The notes below the pieces were generated by a model that did not search any database, was not told the origin of the DNA, and saw nothing but the letters and a program-made list of their open reading frames with translations. Below, in pieces: positions 1 through 8,794 of a stretch of DNA of 46,026 nt. Source of the stretch: a virus; IMG/VR virus record IMGVR_UViG_3300017605_001531, positions 1-46,026 of that record; one strand, given 5' to 3'. Positions within the stretch are counted from its first letter, which is position 1. Each line of letters opens with the position of its first letter. The position numbers were made by a program, and so were the translations under genes.

Positions 1-141
1 AGGCGCTGCCGCCGGACCAGTTCCAGCAGGTGATCGCGACGCTGCAGGCCGACGGCAACCGCGGCGTGCAGGGCGACCTCGCGGCGCGCGGCGTCATGCC
101 TCCGAACCTGCAGGGCGACGCCGACCAGTCCGAGGTCGGGC
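1..141. repeat. Terminal direct repeat, left copy (circular contig overlap)
   Basis: These 141 bases are identical to 45886-46026. The repeat lies inside a coding frame that continues in phase across the junction, because the implied circle of 45,885 bp is a multiple of three. It therefore marks a circular or circularly permuted molecule rather than a gene-free terminal repeat. A length of 141 equals the largest default k-mer of the MEGAHIT assembler, so the exact length is probably an assembly product. Confidence 0.95.
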
Positions 142-653
142 AGCTTCGTCGCCAGGTCGCCGAGCTCACGCAGAGCATGCACGGCTTCGCGTACGGAGTG
201 AACTCCGCAGCCGTGCGATCCGAGGTCTTCGCCCAACTCGCGTCGGTGCCGCTCATGCGCGTCGTCGAGCGCGCCGGGAAGCTCGAGGGCGTCGTCGAGA
301 GCGTGATCCAGAATCTCATCAAGGCCGAGCAGCAGAACCCTGGGACCGTGAACCCGCTCGACTCGCGCTCGCTGCGCGCGGCCGTGAAGGGCCATGTCGA
401 TGCCGCGATCCGCGAGCAGAAGTCGGTGCGCGACGCCTTCGTGCGCGACTGGATCGAGGGACGGCGCGCGAAGAACAAGAACGCGCCGGCGCCGATGCGT
501 GGACCGGGCGGCAGCGCGCGCTCGATCCAGGCCGCGCCGACCACGAAGCTGCCTGCGAGCCTGAGCCAGTCCGAGAAGCTCGACAAGTGGACAGAGCAGA
601 TGATCGCCGCGGGACGCGGACCGTCCACGGGGATCGCCGCCGAAATCGGCTGA
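1..653 (+). CDS. Scaffold-like protein, C-terminal part (gene continues from right end)
   Basis: This is the 3' part of a gene that starts at 45432. On the closed circle it encodes about 368 residues: an Ala/Pro-rich acidic N-terminus, a central Gln/Glu-rich coiled-coil-like stretch (QIAQLNEQVRNLSAQVRG), and a basic C-terminus with a GRRAKNKN segment ending in EIG. Low-complexity, helical and charged composition directly upstream of the major capsid gene is typical of phage capsid scaffolding proteins; that role is inferred from position and composition. An ATG at position 30 is in frame but is not a real start. The stop lies 38 bases before the capsid gene, whose own ribosome binding site is between them. 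Confidence 0.75.
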   Translation, partial: ALPPDQFQQVIATLQADGNRGVQGDLAARGVMPPNLQGDADQSEVGQLRRQVAELTQSMHGFAYGVNSAAVRSEVFAQLASVPLMRVVERAGKLEGVVESVIQNLIKAEQQNPGTVNPLDSRSLRAAVKGHVDAAIREQKSVRDAFVRDWIEGRRAKNKNAPAPMRGPGGSARSIQAAPTTKLPASLSQSEKLDKWTEQMIAAGRGPSTGIAAEIG

Positions 654-691
654 TGACGGTCCGCGTCACAGCACAGGAGAGGTGAAAACCG

Positions 692-2239
692 ATGCCGGAC
701 AATCTCACGACCTTCGCACCCGCGAAGAAGGAGGTCTACGAGGGGATCGTGAACGAGACCCTCAACAACCGCAGCCAGCTCTTCGGCTGGTTCGACAAGG
801 TGCCGATGGATGGCGGCGGACCCGTCGCCAACCTCAACACCGGCGCGCTGGGCGTGACGACCCAGCGAGCGGTTCACTTCACGTCCCACATCGGTCGCTC
901 CGGGTCCGGCGGCTACCAGGACGCCGAGGCGAACTTCCCCACGTCGGCGAACCAGAACTACGTCTCCGGCTACGTGCAGGGCCGGACGATGTACTGGCCG
1001 GCGACGGTCTCGCGCGCCCTCATCGCGACGACTCGCACCGACGAGGCCGCGTTCGCGCGCGCGATGGTCGAGGCCGCGGTCCGCACCGGCAACGATCTCC
1101 GCGTCCACCAGGACATGGTGATCGCCGGCGACGGCTCCGGCACGATGGGCACGATCTCGGGCGCCGGCACCTTCAACGCCGCGACCCCCGTCGCGAACTC
1201 GATCACGCTGCCGCTCGACAACTTCCAGGACCTCCGGCGCTTCCAGATCGGCCAGATCGTCGCCGTCTTCGGGAACGCCGGCACGCCCGCGCTCTCGCGC
1301 ACGAGCAACGGCTCGACGCAGATCGCCTTCGGCGCCGGCGCGACGATCAACAACGCCGGCCGCGTCGCGGCGATCACCGTCTCGCAGACGGCGCCGGCGA
1401 TTCACGTCGTCGCCCTCTCCGGCACCTTCTCCGGTCTCGGCACCGCCGTCGCCGGCGGGTTCGTGATCGTGAAGATGAGCGCCGATCTCTCGCAGGCGCT
1501 CACCACCGTCACCGTCGGCGAGCGCACGGCGTCCGTGCGCTTCGGGCCGTGCGGCATCGACGGCATGGTCCTCGACTGCGACTCGCCGATGGAAGCGGCC
1601 GGCACGCCGACCGGCTACCTCGGCATCCTCGCGCCGGCCACCTACGGGTCGACCGGCGGCGTCAACACGCAGGGCGCGGGCGGCGCGGTGAACGGCGCCG
1701 GCTTCCCGCAGTGGTCGTCCTTCGTGAACCGCAGCTCGACGCCACGTCCGCTGTCCGACGCGCTCCTGCAGTCGATCATCGACATGCCGATGATCTCCTA
1801 CGGCGAGCGCCCCACGCTCATCACCACGAGCTACGGCGGCCGCTGGGAGTTCGCGAACAGCAAGCTCGGCATCCGCCGCTACGTCAACACGACGGACATC
1901 AGCGGCTCGACGGGCGGCGGCTTCAAGGAGAACGAGAGCTCCCGCCAGTTCCCGACGTACGACGACATCCCGATCGTGCCGAGCCGGTTCGGTGCGACGT
2001 GGAACTTCCAGCAGTCGGGCAACCTCGTCACGAACTACTACGCGTTGAACCTCAACGTCATCAAGTGGTTCCAGTGGTACCCGACGAAGATCATGGACGA
2101 CGACGGGCTGACGTGGCGCATGATCCAGCGCACGCCGTTCTTCGAGTGCATCTTCGAGTCGTGCGGTGAGCTGATGACCTTCGCACGCAACGCGCACGCG
2201 AAGGCGATCAACGTCACCGCGAACGACTTCGGCGCGTAA
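692..2239 (+). CDS. Major capsid protein (HK97-fold type)
   Basis: The 515-residue protein is the likely major capsid protein. It lies directly downstream of the scaffold-like gene and has the look of the family: a short N-terminal arm (VYEGIVNETLNNRSQLFGWFDKVPMD begins near residue 14), a Gly/Ala/Thr-rich body with DEAAFARAMVEAAVRTGNDLR (about 117-137), and a C-terminal part with PSRFGATWNFQQSGN and a final ECIFESCGELMTFARNAHAK. AGGAGAGG sits 7 bases before the ATG, one of the best Shine-Dalgarno sites in the late region, as expected for an abundant protein. Two hairpins follow the gene. The family assignment comes from context and general pattern; no homologue search was possible. Confidence 0.8.
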   Translation: MPDNLTTFAPAKKEVYEGIVNETLNNRSQLFGWFDKVPMDGGGPVANLNTGALGVTTQRAVHFTSHIGRSGSGGYQDAEANFPTSANQNYVSGYVQGRTMYWPATVSRALIATTRTDEAAFARAMVEAAVRTGNDLRVHQDMVIAGDGSGTMGTISGAGTFNAATPVANSITLPLDNFQDLRRFQIGQIVAVFGNAGTPALSRTSNGSTQIAFGAGATINNAGRVAAITVSQTAPAIHVVALSGTFSGLGTAVAGGFVIVKMSADLSQALTTVTVGERTASVRFGPCGIDGMVLDCDSPMEAAGTPTGYLGILAPATYGSTGGVNTQGAGGAVNGAGFPQWSSFVNRSSTPRPLSDALLQSIIDMPMISYGERPTLITTSYGGRWEFANSKLGIRRYVNTTDISGSTGGGFKENESSRQFPTYDDIPIVPSRFGATWNFQQSGNLVTNYYALNLNVIKWFQWYPTKIMDDDGLTWRMIQRTPFFECIFESCGELMTFARNAHAKAINVTANDFGA

Positions 2240-2246
2240 CCCGAAG

Positions 2247-2270
2247 CCGTCGGGTTGCAGGCCCCGACGG
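2247..2270 (+). terminator. Hairpin after the capsid gene
   Basis: CCGTCGGG (2247-2254) and CCCGACGG (2263-2270) form a perfect 8-bp stem with an 8-nt loop, starting 8 bases after the capsid stop codon. No long U-run follows. It may be an attenuating terminator or an RNA-stabilising element separating the highly expressed capsid gene from downstream genes. Confidence 0.5.
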
Positions 2271-2290
2271 TTGCCTTACCAGCTCCGCCT

Positions 2291-2318
2291 TCCCGCGCCT
2301 GAATCCTCCGGCGCGGGA
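2291..2318 (+). terminator. Second hairpin after the capsid gene
   Basis: TCCCGCGCC (2291-2299) pairs with GGCGCGGGA (2310-2318): a 9-bp GC-rich stem with a 10-nt loop, extendable by outer pairs at 2288-2290/2319-2321 that include a G-U wobble. It ends 14 bases before the ribosome binding site of the next gene. Together with the first hairpin it forms a tandem structured spacer. Confidence 0.45.
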
Positions 2319-2345
2319 GGGTGGGGTCTTCAGGAGGACTCGAGC

Positions 2346-2969
2346 GTGAACGTCCCCTTCTGCCGCTGGGAGCAGAAGACGATCGAGTACCGCAACTGCG
2401 TCGGCCGAACGGTGTCCGACGTCATCGCGTGGCCGGTCGAGTGCGGGCACTTCCACCGCGCTCTCGACTTCGCGGAGACGCTCGAGAGGAACTGGCCGCA
2501 ACTCCACTTCGGATTCGACCGAAGGAAGGAGCGGCACGTGATCTTCCGCTGGACGCCGCAGATCACGCCGGTCGGGTCGGGGATCACCGAGTTCTCCGAC
2601 CTGCTCGTCGTCGAGAACTTCCTCGACATCGTGATCGACATGAAGTTCCAGATCGAAGTCATTACGAAGGAGAAGGGGCGGCGGATGATCTTCCCGCCGC
2701 GCAACTACGGAGCGTGGGCCCTCGAGGAGATCGCGAAGTACGACCCGCGCCGCCTGACGCCGGACTCGTCGTGGGTCAGCGAAATGCTCGACGCGCGCGC
2801 TGATGCGGCCGAGGCCGCTGCGCAGAAGGAACTTCGCCGCAAGAGCGAGGACATGGTGAACGACATGATGTCGTTCGCCGATCGTGGCAACCCGTGGTTC
2901 CACCGCAAGCAGTTCCGCCAGCGCAAGGTGCGGCCGAACCACCCGAAGCAGGAGCTCGCCGTCGCGTGA
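2346..2969 (+). CDS. Hypothetical virion-module protein
   Basis: The 207-residue product is not recognised. The GTG at 2346 is chosen because AGGAGG (2332-2337) is 8 bases upstream; an upstream TTG in frame would run the protein through the hairpins. The protein starts NVPFCRWEQKTIEYRN, contains a beta-rich middle (residues about 50-130) with several hydrophobic and acidic stretches, and ends in an Ala/Glu helix followed by a strongly basic tail (RKQFRQRKVRPNHPKQ). It sits between the capsid gene and a probable adaptor gene, so a head-completion or capsid-accessory role is possible. Its stop overlaps the next start as GTGA. Confidence 0.75.
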   Translation: MNVPFCRWEQKTIEYRNCVGRTVSDVIAWPVECGHFHRALDFAETLERNWPQLHFGFDRRKERHVIFRWTPQITPVGSGITEFSDLLVVENFLDIVIDMKFQIEVITKEKGRRMIFPPRNYGAWALEEIAKYDPRRLTPDSSWVSEMLDARADAAEAAAQKELRRKSEDMVNDMMSFADRGNPWFHRKQFRQRKVRPNHPKQELAVA

Positions 2970-3703
2970 ACTTCGGAGAGCTCAAGTCCTGGGTGATGGA
3001 CTTCCTTCAGGCCACGTTCTCGGACGGGAACTGGGGCGAGACGGAGATCGAGCGGTACATCCGCGACGAGGAACTCCGCCTCTTCACGCACGTCGTCGGG
3101 AAGGACGAGGACTTCTTCTACGTCGAGGGGACGCCGATCTCCGAGGTCGCCGGCCAGAAGCTCTACCAGCTTCCGACGAACCTCTACAAGCTGCTCCGGC
3201 TCGAGCGCATCGCCGGCCTCGAGGCGTCTCCAGAGAACCCGATCACCCTCGCGGTCGTCGACCACAACTACTCGAGCATCCAGCGCGCGCGCTCGCGCAT
3301 GCTGATGACGTCGACCGTGCGCACCGTCTTCGCTCCGATGCACTACCAGCTTCACGGGCAGAGCCAGTTCGAGCTCATGCCGACGCCGTCGTCTGCACTC
3401 GCGAACTCGCTGCGCCCGGTCTACGCCGCGCGGCCGGCGGGGATGGTCGATCCGAGCGACGTTCCATTCCAGATCACGACGGGACCTGGCGGGGCCGGCA
3501 AGGACGACCTGCGCGAGTACCACGACATCATCGCGCTCGGCGCGTGCGAGAAGGCGCTGCTCCACGAGGAGGCTTACCCGCAAGCCGACCGCGTGAAGAT
3601 GTCGAGGCTCGAGCGCACGCGCGAACTCGACCAGTACCTCTCGCAGATCAACGTGCAGACGCCGCGATTCGTCCACCTCACGGACGAAACGCTGTGGGAG
3701 TGA
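2966..3703 (+). CDS. Putative head-tail adaptor protein
   Basis: A 245-residue protein starting at the GTG at 2966, coupled to the previous gene by a GTGA overlap and preceded by AGGAG. The N-terminal helices (WGETEIERYIRDEELRLF), a beta-rich middle (EVAGQKLYQLPTNLYKLLRLERI) and a helical C-terminus (DIIALGACEKALLHEEAYPQADRV) resemble phage adaptor/head-completion proteins that attach to the portal ring, such as P22 gp4-like or T7 tail-tube-A-like proteins. Its place between capsid and the giant tail gene supports this. The assignment rests on architecture and position and is moderately secure. Confidence 0.6.
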   Translation: MNFGELKSWVMDFLQATFSDGNWGETEIERYIRDEELRLFTHVVGKDEDFFYVEGTPISEVAGQKLYQLPTNLYKLLRLERIAGLEASPENPITLAVVDHNYSSIQRARSRMLMTSTVRTVFAPMHYQLHGQSQFELMPTPSSALANSLRPVYAARPAGMVDPSDVPFQITTGPGGAGKDDLREYHDIIALGACEKALLHEEAYPQADRVKMSRLERTRELDQYLSQINVQTPRFVHLTDETLWE

Positions 3704-3707
3704 TCCC

Positions 3708-6700
3708 GTGGCGTATCGGCAACTGATCGTCGAGGGCGGGACCCGCGGACTCAACCTCGCCAAGAAGGTCGACGAGCTCGATCCAGGCGAGTCATCGGTC
3801 GCGAACAACATCGAGTTCTTCGGCAGCGCCATCGCGCGCCGCAAGGGCTTCCGGCTTGCGTGCAAGGGTGCGCTCGATCTCGTGCTGCGCGGCGGCCCGG
3901 CGTCGCAGAGCATCGGCCTCGTCGGAGAGGAGCGCTGGGTCGACACGCGCCCGACGATGCGCAGCGCGCTCTTCACCGAGGACACGCCGATCACCGGCGG
4001 CGCGGTGAACGGTCGCCGCGACTTCTTCAACCAGCGCCCGTCGATCGTCGTGATCCCGGAAGGGAACACGCCTGGACTGCGCCTCAACGTGCGCGACGCC
4101 GACTCGAGCTGGGCGATCGAGTTCCTGATCCGTCCCGACGAGGTCCCGTTCTTCCACGGATCGTCGCTCTCGACCTCGCCGGTCGTCGTGCCGATCCCTG
4201 CGCAGAAGGGCATGGGGACGACCGGGCAGTGGGCCGTGCGCGTCCTGCAAGACGCCACGTCCGACCGCTTCTACGTCGCGCTCACGCTCTACGAGGGCGG
4301 CGTGCTCGGCACCGCCGGCGCGGTCGGCAATCCGACGACTCCGACGGCGAACGCGACCGACTTCTTCTTCCAGTCCGGCGGGAACCGGGCGTGGATCGAG
4401 CCAGGCAAGCGTCACTGGTTCGCATGGAAGTTCATCAAGGGCGCTCCCGGCGTCGTCACCTCGCTCTACTGGCAGCAGGGGATGACGTCGACCTCGAGTT
4501 CGACGCAGAACTCGGACTACCTGCACGCGACGCTGCGCACGAACGGCGTCGGCTCCTCGAACGCTCCGATCACCCTCGGCCGCCGCCCGTTCCAGGCGGC
4601 TGGGCGCCTTGGCATCGGCACCTTCGTCGCGAACAACGCGATCGACGAAATGGGCTTCCTCGGCTCGATCCCCGAGCTTCGCTTCTGGCAGGACACGGCG
4701 CAGGGCGTGGCCGGGACGCTCGAACTCCCGGCGAACTGGGGCGTTGTCACCGCCTCGCCGCCGGCATCGACGGACTGGTACGTCGAGCGCGAGATTCCTC
4801 AGGAGCAACTCACGACGGACGCCGCGGTCGAGGCCGCGAACCTCGTGCAGACGACCGACCTGCAGCTCTACTTCCAGCTCAAGCCGGAACTCATCGGCTT
4901 CGCGCTCGACGGCACCGCCATCGCCGGCGAGAACGATCGCATGATCCGGCCGCGTTTCACGCGCGGCACCGCGCTCGACAATCTCGCGTGGGTCTCCGGC
5001 GCCGACGCGACGTGGGTCGATGCGACCGGCATCCTCGGCAAGAAGGCGCTCGCGTTCTGCCCCGCCCTCGCGCTCGCCGGCCAGAAGTACGTCTTCGCCG
5101 ACGTCTGCCGCTCCGGCAAGACCGACAGCTACAACGGCAAGCGGCTCTTCTGCGCCGGCATCCGAATCCCGAACGCCAACCTCTACATGCGGCGCGCCTC
5201 GAGCGGCACCGCGAGCGCGTGGGAGTTCCCCGACGAGTTCGGGATTCGTGCTCCGGTCCGCCTCGACGCACTGCCGTCCAACACGGCGTTCCGCGCGACG
5301 ATCTACGAGATCAACGTCGCCCGCAGGGGCACGGGACCGAACTTCGATCGCTACGGCGTCTCGTCGATCTTTCGGGTCGGCGTCGCCTTCGACGGCGCGA
5401 ACTGGAAGTTCCGCCTCCAGATGCGCGACGCGACCGGCGTGGCGACGACGCTCGATTCGACGACGAACGTGGTTGAAGGCACGGCCTACACGATCCAGGC
5501 TGCTGTGCGCTTCGAGCAGGGAAACCGAGTCCTCTCGATCTTCGTGGACGGTGCGCGCGAGAACACGGTCTCTGCCGCGGCGACGAAGCCGTGGATGTCG
5601 GAGACCTCGGCGACCGACTCGACGGACCCGAACCGGGACGACGACGACGGGCGCGACAGCAACTTCCCCACGTTCATCGGCTGCTCGGTCGAGACACCGA
5701 TCAGCGTCGACTCGCACCCCGACCCCTTCGCGTTCCGCTACGGCGCCTACGGGATCGGAGGCGGCGGCATCGGCGTCGTCGGTGCGAACCGCGCCTACTG
5801 GGGCTGGGGCACGAACGATACGCAGCGCACGCCGAACGACGGCATCGGCTACCACGGCCACGACGTGTGGGTCGGACCGATCGGCTCGCTCCAGGTCTGG
5901 CAGAAGTACCCGAGCGAGAGCGAGGCGCGAGCGCTCGCGCCGCGCGGTCCGAGCGGCGAGGAAATGCAGCGCGACGGCGCCATCCTCGTCTCGAACTGGG
6001 AGTTTGAAGAGGGCCAGGGCACGGCGTGCTTCGACCTCGGCTACCTGAAGAACCACCTGCGCATCAACCCGCTGCCGACCGGCTTCGTGTCGATCGGATC
6101 GTGCGACCGGGTCGAGCGGCCGCCCCTCCTCGGCATCTTCCAGCAGCGCCAGCTTTCGACGATCGGCGCGCCGGACAACCGCCTCTTCGGACTCTCGCAT
6201 GGCGTGCTGCACGAGATCGTGAAGGACGGCTCGAACGCGCTCTACGCCACGCCGATCGGACGCTGCCGGACGCCGGAGCAGTGGTCGTCGCGCTCGCGCT
6301 CGCCGCGGCTCCCGACCGCCTTCCAGTTCTCCGGCGCGCTGAACGTCTGCACCGGCTCCGGGCCGGTGAAGCGCGTCTTCGACGGGAAGGTGTCGGACCT
6401 CGGGCTGACGCCGGTCTACGGCGACATCGGCTCCGACCAGACGCACCTCGGCTGGCGCGAGCCGGACCGCGACGGCACCTTCCAAATCTTCACCGTCTTC
6501 GCCGCGGCGACTCCGGCCGACACGGTCTTCGCTCCGAACCGGAAGTACGGCTGGTGCTGCACCTTCTACGATCCCGACTCCGGCCTCGAGTCGGCGCCGT
6601 CGAAGCTCATGTACCTCAAGATCGACCCAGCGCTCGGCGCGAACGGGCAGAAGGCGATTCTGCTCACGAGCCTCCCGAAGTGCCCGCAGCTTCAGGCGGC

Positions 6701-8186
6701 GAAGCGCCGCATCTACAGGACGACCGCGGACGGCGGCGTCTTCCGCTTCCTCGCCGAGATCGACGCGGACGCCACCGGGTTCACGGACTCCATCCTCGAC
6801 AGCAAGATCACCGCGAACTCGGTGCTGACGAGCTGGCTCAACTACCCGCCGCCTCAGAACGCGTGCATCGGACTCGCATTCGGCGCGCGCGCCCTCTACT
6901 TCGGAGTCCACGAGAAGCCGGACACGCTCTTCTACTCGCTGCTCGGCTTTCCTGGCGCGTGCCCGACCCAGTACCAGCTCACGCTCGCCTCCGGCCACTC
7001 GACCGAACTCGTCGCCGGCGTCGTCATCAACGATCGCTGCTACCTCTTCACGCGCACGTCGACCTTCGCGGTATTCGACTCCGGCGGTGACATCACGGTC
7101 GACAACCCGTTCCAGCCGCCGGTCCAGCTCTACCAGCTTCGCGACGACCTCGGGTGCATCAGCCACCAGGGGATCGTCGTGATCGAGGGCGTTGGCGCGA
7201 TCATCCCGACCGAGCAGGGCCTCTACCTCTTCGACGGCCAGAGCTTCCGCAACCTCGGCATCGACAAGAACGGCGACGACCGCGTCAAGCTGTTCTGGCA
7301 GCAGATGAACCTCGCGAACTCGAGGAACTTCGTCGCGGTCGCGCACAAGCGCAAGAAGCAGTACATCCTCTGGTGCTCGACCTCCTGCTCGCTGGACGCC
7401 GCGAACGATCGAGCGCTCGTGTACGACTGGGGCAAGGACGCCTTCTCGATCCAGACGCAGCGCGACGTGCTCTTCGCGACGACGATCGCCGACGACGCGA
7501 GCGGCCAGGAGCGCGTCTGGACGACGACGCTCGGCGGCGAGGTCTTCGAGTTCGACCCGCCGGAAATCGACATCGACAGCGACGGGCCGGAGGTCTCTCC
7601 GTTCTCCGGCTCGATCGTCGCCGCGAAGCTCGACCCGCTCGGCTCCGGCCGCTTCACGCGGCTGCAACTCGTCTCCGACAACTCGCTGCCGACGACCGGC
7701 AAGGGACTGCGCGGTGTCAACCTCTACGTCACCGACGACGGGACGCAGTGGCACTTCCGTCCGCTGAAGATCCTCTGGAACGACGCGAACAACGTGCTCG
7801 TCGCCGGCGACGCAGGAACCACGACGCCCATCGGATTCGAGTGGCGCCTCGGCCCGATCGGGGCGCAGTGGCTCTCCGGCAAGTTCAACCAGGGATCGGA
7901 CGTCACGAACGTCCGCATCCTGCGCGTCCAGTTCAACCTGAACCCGTCGAGCGGCCAGCGCTTCGTCACGCAGTGCATGTACGACGAGCAGAGCGACACC
8001 GCGAAGTTCGCTGACCCGGCGCTGCAGTTCGCGATCCTCTCCGGCGTATCCGGTCGAGGGAAGCGCTACCAGATCAGGATGCACGACATCACGCGCTTCG
8101 GCGGTCTCCCGCAGAACGCGTGGAGCGTCGCGCGCTTCGAGATCCACTACCAGCCGCGCGGCCGCTCGAGCTACGTGCCGTCGTGA
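3708..8186 (+). CDS. Giant tail protein with lectin-like (LamG/ConA-type) domains
   Basis: This 1492-residue protein starts with GTG 7 bases after GGGAG. The first 60 residues (GTRGLNLAKKVDELDPGESSVANNIEF) and the last 600 resemble phage tail-hub/nozzle proteins: repeated beta-strand blades such as IPTEQGLYLFDGQSFRNLGI near residue 1165. Between them are two concanavalin-A/LamG-like regions, about 125-325 and 480-790. The second ends with the characteristic LVSNWEFEEGQGTACFDLG segment preceded by LQVWQKYPSESEARALA. LamG-type domains bind glycans, so the protein may be both structural and adhesive. This is inference from motif style; domain borders are approximate. Confidence 0.7.
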   Translation: MAYRQLIVEGGTRGLNLAKKVDELDPGESSVANNIEFFGSAIARRKGFRLACKGALDLVLRGGPASQSIGLVGEERWVDTRPTMRSALFTEDTPITGGAVNGRRDFFNQRPSIVVIPEGNTPGLRLNVRDADSSWAIEFLIRPDEVPFFHGSSLSTSPVVVPIPAQKGMGTTGQWAVRVLQDATSDRFYVALTLYEGGVLGTAGAVGNPTTPTANATDFFFQSGGNRAWIEPGKRHWFAWKFIKGAPGVVTSLYWQQGMTSTSSSTQNSDYLHATLRTNGVGSSNAPITLGRRPFQAAGRLGIGTFVANNAIDEMGFLGSIPELRFWQDTAQGVAGTLELPANWGVVTASPPASTDWYVEREIPQEQLTTDAAVEAANLVQTTDLQLYFQLKPELIGFALDGTAIAGENDRMIRPRFTRGTALDNLAWVSGADATWVDATGILGKKALAFCPALALAGQKYVFADVCRSGKTDSYNGKRLFCAGIRIPNANLYMRRASSGTASAWEFPDEFGIRAPVRLDALPSNTAFRATIYEINVARRGTGPNFDRYGVSSIFRVGVAFDGANWKFRLQMRDATGVATTLDSTTNVVEGTAYTIQAAVRFEQGNRVLSIFVDGARENTVSAAATKPWMSETSATDSTDPNRDDDDGRDSNFPTFIGCSVETPISVDSHPDPFAFRYGAYGIGGGGIGVVGANRAYWGWGTNDTQRTPNDGIGYHGHDVWVGPIGSLQVWQKYPSESEARALAPRGPSGEEMQRDGAILVSNWEFEEGQGTACFDLGYLKNHLRINPLPTGFVSIGSCDRVERPPLLGIFQQRQLSTIGAPDNRLFGLSHGVLHEIVKDGSNALYATPIGRCRTPEQWSSRSRSPRLPTAFQFSGALNVCTGSGPVKRVFDGKVSDLGLTPVYGDIGSDQTHLGWREPDRDGTFQIFTVFAAATPADTVFAPNRKYGWCCTFYDPDSGLESAPSKLMYLKIDPALGANGQKAILLTSLPKCPQLQAAKRRIYRTTADGGVFRFLAEIDADATGFTDSILDSKITANSVLTSWLNYPPPQNACIGLAFGARALYFGVHEKPDTLFYSLLGFPGACPTQYQLTLASGHSTELVAGVVINDRCYLFTRTSTFAVFDSGGDITVDNPFQPPVQLYQLRDDLGCISHQGIVVIEGVGAIIPTEQGLYLFDGQSFRNLGIDKNGDDRVKLFWQQMNLANSRNFVAVAHKRKKQYILWCSTSCSLDAANDRALVYDWGKDAFSIQTQRDVLFATTIADDASGQERVWTTTLGGEVFEFDPPEIDIDSDGPEVSPFSGSIVAAKLDPLGSGRFTRLQLVSDNSLPTTGKGLRGVNLYVTDDGTQWHFRPLKILWNDANNVLVAGDAGTTTPIGFEWRLGPIGAQWLSGKFNQGSDVTNVRILRVQFNLNPSSGQRFVTQCMYDEQSDTAKFADPALQFAILSGVSGRGKRYQIRMHDITRFGGLPQNAWSVARFEIHYQPRGRSSYVPS

Positions 8187-8785
8187 ACATCCAGGCGATC
8201 GACCAGCTCCTCGCGCGCCTGCAGATGGTCGGGCGGGCCGGCGCGCTCCCGAAGAACGCGAACCTCCCGCAACTCATCGACGAACTGCAGCGCCAGCTCG
8301 GCATCCTTGGAGACGCCGCGCGCGCGCTGCTCTCCGAGCTTCGACAGGGACCGCGCTTCCCGAAGGACGGGCTGCTCTTCGTCGTCGACTGCCGGACGGC
8401 GACGACGAACCTCCTCTCGACGGCGCAGGCCGCCGCCGAGGGGCTCGGCGCCATCGCCGGCCTCGCGATCTACCGTCACGGGCTCGGGCTCCGCCTCAAT
8501 CGCGCCGCGCAGCCGTTCGCATCGAACATCCCGACGGTCGGCGTCGTGAACGGGCAGGCGTCCAGAAACGGGACCTGCTTCCTCTACGGCTGGGACGACA
8601 ATCGGACCGTCTTCCAGGTCGACCAAGACGCGCAGTCGAACCAGTCCGTCTTCATCGTCTCTTGCTATCCTTCCCGCGTGCAGCCCTCGACGATCACGAA
8701 TCCGGGTGCGGCGCAGAAGACCGGCGCTGCAGCACCGCAACTCGGATTCGAGCTCGCCAGTTCGCCGCTCGCGGAGTTCCCGTAG
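8183..8785 (+). CDS. Hypothetical tail-module protein
   Basis: A 200-residue protein beginning at the GTG at 8183, which overlaps the stop of the giant tail gene as GTGA. It opens with an amphipathic helix (NIQAIDQLLARLQMVGRAG and LPQLIDELQRQLGILGDAARALL), then a beta-rich region with an aromatic cluster (NGTCFLYGWDDNRTVFQVDQ) and a C-terminus ending in SPLAEFP. No family is recognised. Translational coupling to the tail gene suggests stoichiometric expression and a virion role. Confidence 0.7.
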   Translation: MNIQAIDQLLARLQMVGRAGALPKNANLPQLIDELQRQLGILGDAARALLSELRQGPRFPKDGLLFVVDCRTATTNLLSTAQAAAEGLGAIAGLAIYRHGLGLRLNRAAQPFASNIPTVGVVNGQASRNGTCFLYGWDDNRTVFQVDQDAQSNQSVFIVSCYPSRVQPSTITNPGAAQKTGAAAPQLGFELASSPLAEFP

Positions 8786-8794
8786 GAGCCGGCC

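Noticed and set aside
1068-1082. GCGATGGTCGAG in the capsid gene resembling the leader core
   Set aside because: It is ordinary coding sequence (Ala-Met-Val-Glu), on the other strand, without the AAAGAGGAG partner.
3792-8147. Reverse-strand open frame of 1451 codons opposite the giant tail gene
   Set aside because: Composition is Arg/Ala/Val-rich, typical of the antisense of a GC-rich gene. The + strand frame has the lectin-like motifs, and no ribosome site or partner gene supports the reverse frame.
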